NCBI RefSeq assembly: GCF_900176635.1
Contig: NZ_FXLN01000003.1
Span: forward strand, 620,001 to 684,000
DNA length: 64,000 bases
Origin: Clostridium merdae
GTDB taxonomy: Bacteria > Bacillota > Clostridia > Oscillospirales > Acutalibacteraceae
Direction: 5' to 3'
This document shows, one piece after another, positions 59,226 to 64,000 of this stretch; position 1 is the stretch's first letter; each line of letters starts with the position of its first letter. The position numbers and the translations under genes are program-made. The notes below the pieces were generated by a model, which did not search any database, was not told where the DNA came from, and saw nothing but the letters and a program-made list of their open reading frames with translations.

Positions 59226-59774
59226 TGTAAGGTAATGTAAAAGCAAAGCAGGAATGAGTGCCACCAACACCCACCCCCTGCTACGGAGCCAACGCCTCCA
59301 TAACAACAGTTTTCACTGCGCTTTGCCACACAATTATAACCCATTATTTCCCTTTTGTATAGAGGGGACAAGAAATGGGGCCTTTGGAATTATGATTGCG
59401 AAGCTTGGCAATGTGAGGACTGAAACCGATATGCAATGTATCGCTTGTTGTGGAGTACCCTTCTCGATGAGGGTTTCCGTGACAAGCGCTTTTTTATTGC
59501 CTTGCAGACAAAGGCAACGCGGAGCTGGAAATGGAATTCACTTACACAGAAGTGGATTCCCGCACAGTTGTGTGGGTTATGGAGGAAGTAACTTTTGAAT
59601 CAGCAGTGTTTTCCACTCCCCTGTGGAAGAGCAAAAAAATGGGAGCACCTCTTGGAGCATATGGGATAATAGATTTTTTTCCAGCTTCGCTGCGCTAATG
59701 TCTGTAAGCAAGCAATGCCGCACTATCGCCCGTGCGGCTCACGCCGTTCCTTTCATGGAACGGCGTTCTTTTTT
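59226..59774 (+). ncRNA. Repeat module 1, copy C: putative structured non-coding RNA
   Basis: Nearly identical in long blocks to the inverted copy A and in the same orientation as copy B. Visible structure: GCAAAG (5-prime) with CTTTGC about 85 nt later, GGAG-N7-CTCC within, and CGCTTGT...ACAAGCG (59442-59489) followed by CTTTTTTATT. After these come TTGCCTT/AAAGGCAA, CCGCAC/GTGCGG, and the terminal stem ACGCCGTTCC/GGAACGGCGT with TCTTTTTT (59741-59774). The 114-aa frame at 59254-59598 has no ribosome site and is not kept in copy B. The 5-prime flank (59100-59190) is also shared. Confidence 0.58.
59741..59774 (+). terminator. Intrinsic terminator of repeat copy C
   Basis: A perfect 10-bp stem with TTTCAT loop followed by TCTTTTTT. 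Confidence 0.82.
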
Positions 59775-59786
59775 GCTCTTTTTTCA

Positions 59787-60008
59787 GCGCTCTCGCCAAC
59801 TAGCAGAAACATGCTCGGAAGCTAATTTCTTTTTTCATTTGTGAGCAACAAATCAAAGCCTTACTTGCAATCTGCAACGCACAGGCTTGTTCCTGTGCGG
59901 AAATAAAATACAGAGCGGGAGCTCACTCGGATTCTAAAGGCAGAGCCTTTGGTCGTTGAGAGGGAATCCAAAGGGAGAGAATCGATACTCTCCCCTTGAA
60001 AGGCCTTC
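59787..60008. repeat. Palindrome-rich repeat module 2, copy C (inverted, truncated)
   Basis: The reverse complement of much of 796-1115: CAGAAACATG near the left end, the GCACAGGCTTGTTCCTGTGC hairpin, AAAGGCAGAGCCTTT, and the GGGAGAGAATCGATACTCTCCCC near-palindrome. It ends near the efflux operon terminator. Confidence 0.6.
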
Positions 60009-60062
60009 GCCATAGCGCAAATTCTTTTTAACGAAGTCATAATATCTAGAAAGATAAAATTT

Positions 60063-60089
60063 GGCGCCAGGGTCACAACCCTGGCGCCA
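60063..60089 (-). terminator. Terminator of the MacAB-like operon
   Basis: GGCGCCAGGGT-TGTG-ACCCTGGCGCC (11 bp) followed on the minus strand by AAATTTTATCTTT, about 35 bp past the permease stop. Confidence 0.72.
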
Positions 60090-60122
60090 TAGACCTTGCA
60101 CCGTAGCGCAAAACAATTGATA

Positions 60123-61373
60123 TTATTCGTAACGCAGTGCCTCAATGGGGTCTAGCTTTGCAGCCTTGTTCGCCGGGTAGTAGCCGAAGAACAAACCAAT
60201 CGCCATTGAGAAGCCAACCGCTACCACAATAGAACTGATGGTAGGCACAACCGGGTGTTTAATTAAAATACCACCCAAATACCCAAGCGCACCGCCGGTT
60301 ATAATACCCAAAATACCACCTATCACGCATATAATCATTGATTCCACAATGAATTGAATGCGAATAGCACTGTCCTTTGCACCGAGTGCCTTGCGAATAC
60401 CAATTTCGCGAGTACGCTCTGTAACGGATACCAGCATGATATTCATAACTCCAATACCACCAACTAATAGCGATATTCCTGCAATTACCGCAATAGCAAG
60501 AGACATGGTACTTAAAATATTATTCATTTCAGAAAGCTCAGAGTCAAGGCTGACCGCTCGAATCATAACCTTTTCATTTTTGGCGTAATAGGTATTGTTA
60601 AAAAAGTCCATGGTGTCTGCCGTAATTTTTGCGTAGTTTGAGCCCATCAACGCACTTACCATAAAGGTGCTGTAGCCGTCGTTGGAATTATTAATTCGGG
60701 TTGCTGCGGCAAGGGGTAAATACATGTTGGTTGTATCACTCTGCCCCATCATCATCTGCATGGTGCCGTTTTCCAGGCTAGCATCCTCATAAATACCGAT
60801 GATGGTTACGGTTTCACGCCCGGTATCAAGCGAAACCTTTATATCCTTTCCCAAGGGATTGGGATCCCCGGGAAATAACAGCACAGCAAGCTTTTCAGAA
60901 ATAACCGCTAGATTATTACCCCGTTGTGCGTCGCGGTCTGTAATAAACCGACCACTCTTAATTTTAACATTTTTAGTGATGGCGGCACCGGCGTTTACTC
61001 CTGAAACATCTACCTTATACGTTTCTCCTCGAAACTTAATCGTTCCCGAACCAACACCTTGAGTAAGACCTATTCCGTTGATTCGGTCACCGTAGCGCTC
61101 CACATATCGATCCAGCATTTCATCGGTAATCATGTCTTCTTCATCCATAGACATGCTTCTTGCATTATCCTTGGGAGATACATAAACCTGAATATTGGTA
61201 ATACCAAACGTCTCAAGCGCCTCAGTTACAGAGCTTGTCATCGCTGTACCAACGGATGAAATGGCAATAACCGAGCCAATACCAATAATGATACCCAGCA
61301 TGGTAAGCAGTGCACGCATCTTATTTGAGATAAGGCCCGCTACCGCAAGGCGAACATTCTCCATTAGGTTCAT
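60123..61373 (-). CDS. MacB-like ABC transporter permease (FtsX domain)
   Basis: A 416-aa mechanotransmission-type permease. The N-terminal membrane helix follows MENVRLAVAGLISNKMRALLTMLGIIIGIGSVIAI. A large extracellular MacB_PCD domain covers about 45-285. Three C-terminal helices (about 290-410) contain the FtsX block GGIGVMNIMLVSVTERTREIGIRKALGAK. GAGGAGG is 7 bp before the ATG, which overlaps the ATPase stop. With the ATPase and the adaptor it should form a tripartite-like exporter; in a monoderm cell it likely exports peptides, lipoproteins or drugs. Confidence 0.93.
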   Translation of the reverse strand: MNLMENVRLAVAGLISNKMRALLTMLGIIIGIGSVIAISSVGTAMTSSVTEALETFGITNIQVYVSPKDNARSMSMDEEDMITDEMLDRYVERYGDRINGIGLTQGVGSGTIKFRGETYKVDVSGVNAGAAITKNVKIKSGRFITDRDAQRGNNLAVISEKLAVLLFPGDPNPLGKDIKVSLDTGRETVTIIGIYEDASLENGTMQMMMGQSDTTNMYLPLAAATRINNSNDGYSTFMVSALMGSNYAKITADTMDFFNNTYYAKNEKVMIRAVSLDSELSEMNNILSTMSLAIAVIAGISLLVGGIGVMNIMLVSVTERTREIGIRKALGAKDSAIRIQFIVESMIICVIGGILGIITGGALGYLGGILIKHPVVPTISSIVVAVGFSMAIGLFFGYYPANKAAKLDPIEALRYE

Positions 61374-62104
61374 ACAGCCGCCTCCTCTTCTGGGCGGCGA
61401 GCACGCTCCCGGTTATCCACATCGCTTACGATGTATCCGTCACGAATGGTGATGATACGATCGGTTTCTTGCGCTAGTTCTTGGTTATGCGTAATGAGCA
61501 CAATCGTCTTTTTCTCTTTTTCATGCAAGGTATGGAATAAATCCATAACCAAACGCCCGGTAGCACTATCGAGCGCACCCGTCGGCTCATCCGCCAAAAT
61601 AAGGGCCGGGTCGTTTGCCATAGCACGGGCAATCGCCACACGCTGTTTTTGTCCACCAGAAAGCTCGTTTGGCATATGCTTCCCGCGTTCGGACATCTCT
61701 ACCAGCTGCAACAGCTCCTTTGCCCGCTTTATCCGCTGCGAATGGGGCACCCCTGCATACAGCATGGGAAGTTCCACATTGCCAATCGAAGTAGAACGTG
61801 GTATGAGGTTAAAGGTTTGGAACACAAAACCAATTTTTCGATTTCGAATATCAGAAAGCTTGTTGCTCGACATATCTCGTATTGGAACGCCGTCTAGCTC
61901 ATACTCTCCAGAAGTGGGGCGATCCAGCGCGCCAATCAGGTTCATCAATGTAGACTTACCCGAACCGGACGCACCTACAATCGAAACAAACTCACCTTCG
62001 TAAACCGTTAAATCAATTCCATGCAGAATTTCCAGCTCATTTGGTGTACCGAGGTAATATGTTTTTACAATGTTGTGCATCTCAATGATGGTATTCCTGC
62101 TCAT
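61370..62104 (-). CDS. MacB-like ABC transporter ATP-binding protein
   Basis: A 244-aa ATPase of the LolD/MacB/SalX group. Walker A is GASGSGKST near residues 43-51, the signature LSGGQKQRVAIARA, Walker B ALILADEPTGALD, and the D-loop and H-switch THNQEL follow. The start overlaps the adaptor stop by one or more bases (TAATG), with GGGGAGG at 7 bp, so the three genes are tightly coupled. Partner permease is encoded immediately downstream. Confidence 0.95.
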   Translation of the reverse strand: MSRNTIIEMHNIVKTYYLGTPNELEILHGIDLTVYEGEFVSIVGASGSGKSTLMNLIGALDRPTSGEYELDGVPIRDMSSNKLSDIRNRKIGFVFQTFNLIPRSTSIGNVELPMLYAGVPHSQRIKRAKELLQLVEMSERGKHMPNELSGGQKQRVAIARAMANDPALILADEPTGALDSATGRLVMDLFHTLHEKEKKTIVLITHNQELAQETDRIITIRDGYIVSDVDNRERARRPEEEAAV

Positions 62105-63837
62105 TACGACGCCTCCCCGGATGCCCCGCTCACTGCATCTGCCAAAGCAGAGGCGCCGTTCGTCACTGTAATAAGCATTCCGGGAGACATCGATTTCGCG
62201 TCGGTGATAACCGGCATCCCAGCAGTGAGACTCTCACCGGTAATTTCAATGGCCAAATCGGTTTCTACACCTGTTTTAACCGGAATTGCGACTGCCTGGT
62301 ACGTATTATCGGCTTGCTTCTGCGGGGTATATACAATTGTTTCCCCCTTCTCATTTGTGGTGAGCGCATCGTAGGGTACAGACAGAACACTGGGTCTTTC
62401 CTGCGTAATAATCTTTGCTTTGGCCGTCATGCCAATACGCAGGGGAGTGTTCGGTGTTTGAATGAGAACTTCTGCCTCAAACTCTACGTTATTGTTTGTA
62501 GTAGCTGTTGCGGCAGCAGCGGTTTTAGATGAGCTAACACCAATTGCCGCAGGGGAGATTTTCTGCACAATGCCTTCATATTCCACACTGCCCGTAGCGT
62601 CTGCCGTAATAATTGCCTTCATTCCCTCTTTCACGGAAGGAAGGTCGTATTCTTTTACTTTTACTTTTACCAGCAAGCCCTGTGTATTTTCAATGGTAAA
62701 CATTAGGCCGGTTGCGGTTGCATTTTCTTCGGCATACACAGCGGTAATGGTACCGGAGGTAGGCGCTGTTACCGTGCATTTTTTCAGGTTGTCATTAAGC
62801 GTGCGAATGTCGGCCTGAAGAGATTCCGTGTTTGCCGCAATCTTTTCAGAGGTAACAGCATCCTTTGCGCTGTTAATGGATTGATTAGCAGCCGTTTGGG
62901 CGGCCTCCAGAGAGCGAACGGCGCTGTCGTAAGCAAGCTGAGCATCCTCAACTGCTTTCACATAATTCTTCATCTTATCTGTGGATGCGTTCTTCGCGTC
63001 AATAGAAGCGGCATTAAGAGACTTTTGCGCATTGTTATACGCAAGCTGGGCATCCTCTTGAGCTTGACGCAGTACCTTCAAAGATTTGAAACCTGTATTT
63101 TCATTTGTAATACCGTTTTCTTCCTCAAAGTCGTCAATTTCCTTTTGCTTTGCATCAATTCTTTCTTGATCTGCCTTGCTATTCTTTAAATCTTTCAGAT
63201 CATCTTTGAGGTCTTTGAGGCGGTCTTTAAACTCTTTCTTGGCGTCGTTGTATTCCTTGTTTGCTCGCTCATAGGCATTTTTCGCTGTATCGAGAGCAGC
63301 ATTCGCAGACACCAACTGGTTTTTCATCTCTTGATCAACACGAGCCTGATTCACATCTCGGTCATCAATCGCCTTGCTGAGTGTGCGCTGCGTATTTGTC
63401 ACCTGGTCTTTAGCAGCATTTATCTGGGTGTTCAGCCCTTGATCCAGATTATTTTTCGCATCCTGGTAACTTTTCTCTGCAATTTGAATTCGCTGCTGCG
63501 AGCTTTGGGTACCGGTGCGAAGAGCAATTTGCTTTTGCTGTAAGTTGTTATGTAGGTCAGTTTCATCTAGCTTCGCTAGCAGCTGCCCGGCTGTCACTTT
63601 ATCTCCTACTTTTACCGGCACGCTCTTTATGGGTGCTGATACCTCAGCGTAAACGTAAACGGAATCCGTACTTTGCACATTACCGCTAGCCTCAACGGTA
63701 CCGCGCAATGTTTGCTGCGCTAAGGTCTCCGTTTGCACGGGTGTTGCCACAGGGCCTTTGGGAGAGAAAAGGGCATACGCAGCCGCAATTCCAACCACTA
63801 CGACTCCCGCAATAATAAGTATTTTCTTTTTTTTCAC
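62104..63837 (-). CDS. MacA/HlyD-like efflux adaptor with long coiled coil
   Basis: A 577-aa membrane-fusion-type protein. The N-terminal anchor is about residues 5-25 (ILIIAGVVVVGIAAAYALF). The first half-lipoyl segment follows (VSAPIKSVPVKVGDKVTAGQLLAKLDETDL). A long helical hairpin region at about 75-330 is rich in Lys, Asp, Gln and Asn. The second half-lipoyl and barrel domains come at about 345-560. The coiled part is much longer than in typical MacA (total about 370-400 aa). GTG at 63837 with GGAGG at 8 bp is favoured over TTG at 63852. First gene of the operon. Confidence 0.9.
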   Translation of the reverse strand: MKKKKILIIAGVVVVGIAAAYALFSPKGPVATPVQTETLAQQTLRGTVEASGNVQSTDSVYVYAEVSAPIKSVPVKVGDKVTAGQLLAKLDETDLHNNLQQKQIALRTGTQSSQQRIQIAEKSYQDAKNNLDQGLNTQINAAKDQVTNTQRTLSKAIDDRDVNQARVDQEMKNQLVSANAALDTAKNAYERANKEYNDAKKEFKDRLKDLKDDLKDLKNSKADQERIDAKQKEIDDFEEENGITNENTGFKSLKVLRQAQEDAQLAYNNAQKSLNAASIDAKNASTDKMKNYVKAVEDAQLAYDSAVRSLEAAQTAANQSINSAKDAVTSEKIAANTESLQADIRTLNDNLKKCTVTAPTSGTITAVYAEENATATGLMFTIENTQGLLVKVKVKEYDLPSVKEGMKAIITADATGSVEYEGIVQKISPAAIGVSSSKTAAAATATTNNNVEFEAEVLIQTPNTPLRIGMTAKAKIITQERPSVLSVPYDALTTNEKGETIVYTPQKQADNTYQAVAIPVKTGVETDLAIEITGESLTAGMPVITDAKSMSPGMLITVTNGASALADAVSGASGEAS

Positions 63838-63880
63838 GGCGTTATCCTCCAATGGAAAAATGAGAAACCCTACTCAAGTT

Positions 63881-63928
63881 GTATTATTTTATTAGTACAA
63901 TAATACACCAATTTTGAAATAAAATCAA
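63881..63928 (-). promoter_or_regulatory. Promoter of the MacAB-like operon with inverted repeat
   Basis: TTGATT (63923-63928), 17 bp, TATTAT (63900-63905) on the minus strand. GTATTATT (63881-63888) and AATAATAC (63899-63906) are inverted arms spanning the -10 and start site, a possible repressor site. Confidence 0.6.
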
Positions 63929-64000
63929 TCGATTTCATTCCCATAGGCTCTATTCTTCAGAATTTTACAGAATAGTCATAATTCTGCAATTGTTTGAACA

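Noticed and set aside
59254..59598. 114-aa frame in repeat copy C and its 80-aa counterpart at 258-500
   Set aside because: It is not preserved in copy B, has no ribosome site, and crosses conserved RNA hairpins.

Overview
The window looks like the chromosome of an anaerobic, probably spore-forming Clostridia member, most likely of the Oscillospirales (clostridial cluster IV) type. This is inferred from gene content: a bifunctional AdhE, rubrerythrin, an 8-Cys ferredoxin, a c-di-AMP receptor PstA, the sporulation-linked PSP1 protein RicT, strong AGGAGG ribosome sites and sigma-A promoters. No rRNA, prophage, transposase or CRISPR array is visible. One tRNA (Arg, CCG) is present.

Layout. 1-1.15 kb holds a dispersed non-coding repeat. 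1.2-3.9 kb has Hsp20, a YjiH-type membrane protein and a flavin reductase on the minus strand. 4.1-12.3 kb is a complete ornithine/arginine pathway on the plus strand (argG, argH, argC, argJ, argB, argD, argF), with an ARG-box-like operator ahead of argG. 12.5-16.8 kb is an ABC importer with two tandem paralogous binding lipoproteins, each with its own promoter. 17.0-20.0 kb is a thiol/sulfur cluster: thioredoxin, CoA-disulfide reductase fused to rhodanese, and a Crp/Fnr regulator. 20-22 kb has small minus-strand genes. 22.3-24.9 kb is adhE behind a promoter overlapped by a Rex-like site. 25-30.3 kb has a solitary GltD-like oxidoreductase, a 2-hydroxyacid dehydrogenase, small membrane proteins and a saccharopine-dehydrogenase-like gene interrupted by an apparent one-base frameshift in a homopolymer. 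30.4-30.9 kb has 178-bp tandem repeats abutting tRNA-Arg.

31-38.3 kb is a conserved housekeeping run related to the Bacillus yaaO-rsmI region: HD-GYP, Orn/Lys/Arg decarboxylase, pstA, holB, ricT, ferredoxin, trmN6, rsmI, rubrerythrin. 38.5-39.75 kb is the second repeat copy. 39.9-46.8 kb holds ychF, an acyltransferase-like membrane protein, a FlK-type thioesterase, a HAD phosphatase, a TPP-riboswitch-controlled thiT, an MFS efflux pump behind a promoter plus attenuator-like hairpin, and a DUF975 protein. 47.1-50.35 kb is ilvB-ilvN-ilvC. 50.65-56.6 kb is a carbohydrate operon: FCD/GntR regulator, binding lipoprotein, two permeases, split transketolase, cupin. 57.3-58.9 kb has an iron alcohol dehydrogenase and a glyoxalase-fold protein. 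59.1-60.0 kb is the third repeat copy. 60.1-63.8 kb is a MacAB-like efflux operon that fills the right end.

The most unusual signal is the three-copy repeat at about 0.08-0.63, 38.58-39.11 and 59.23-59.77 kb. Each copy has the same sigma-A-like promoter (17-bp spacer), a body of about 530-550 nt with no convincing reading frame but conserved stems, and a strong intrinsic terminator. This is the architecture of a multicopy large structured non-coding RNA. It is followed by a second palindrome-rich module found in either orientation.
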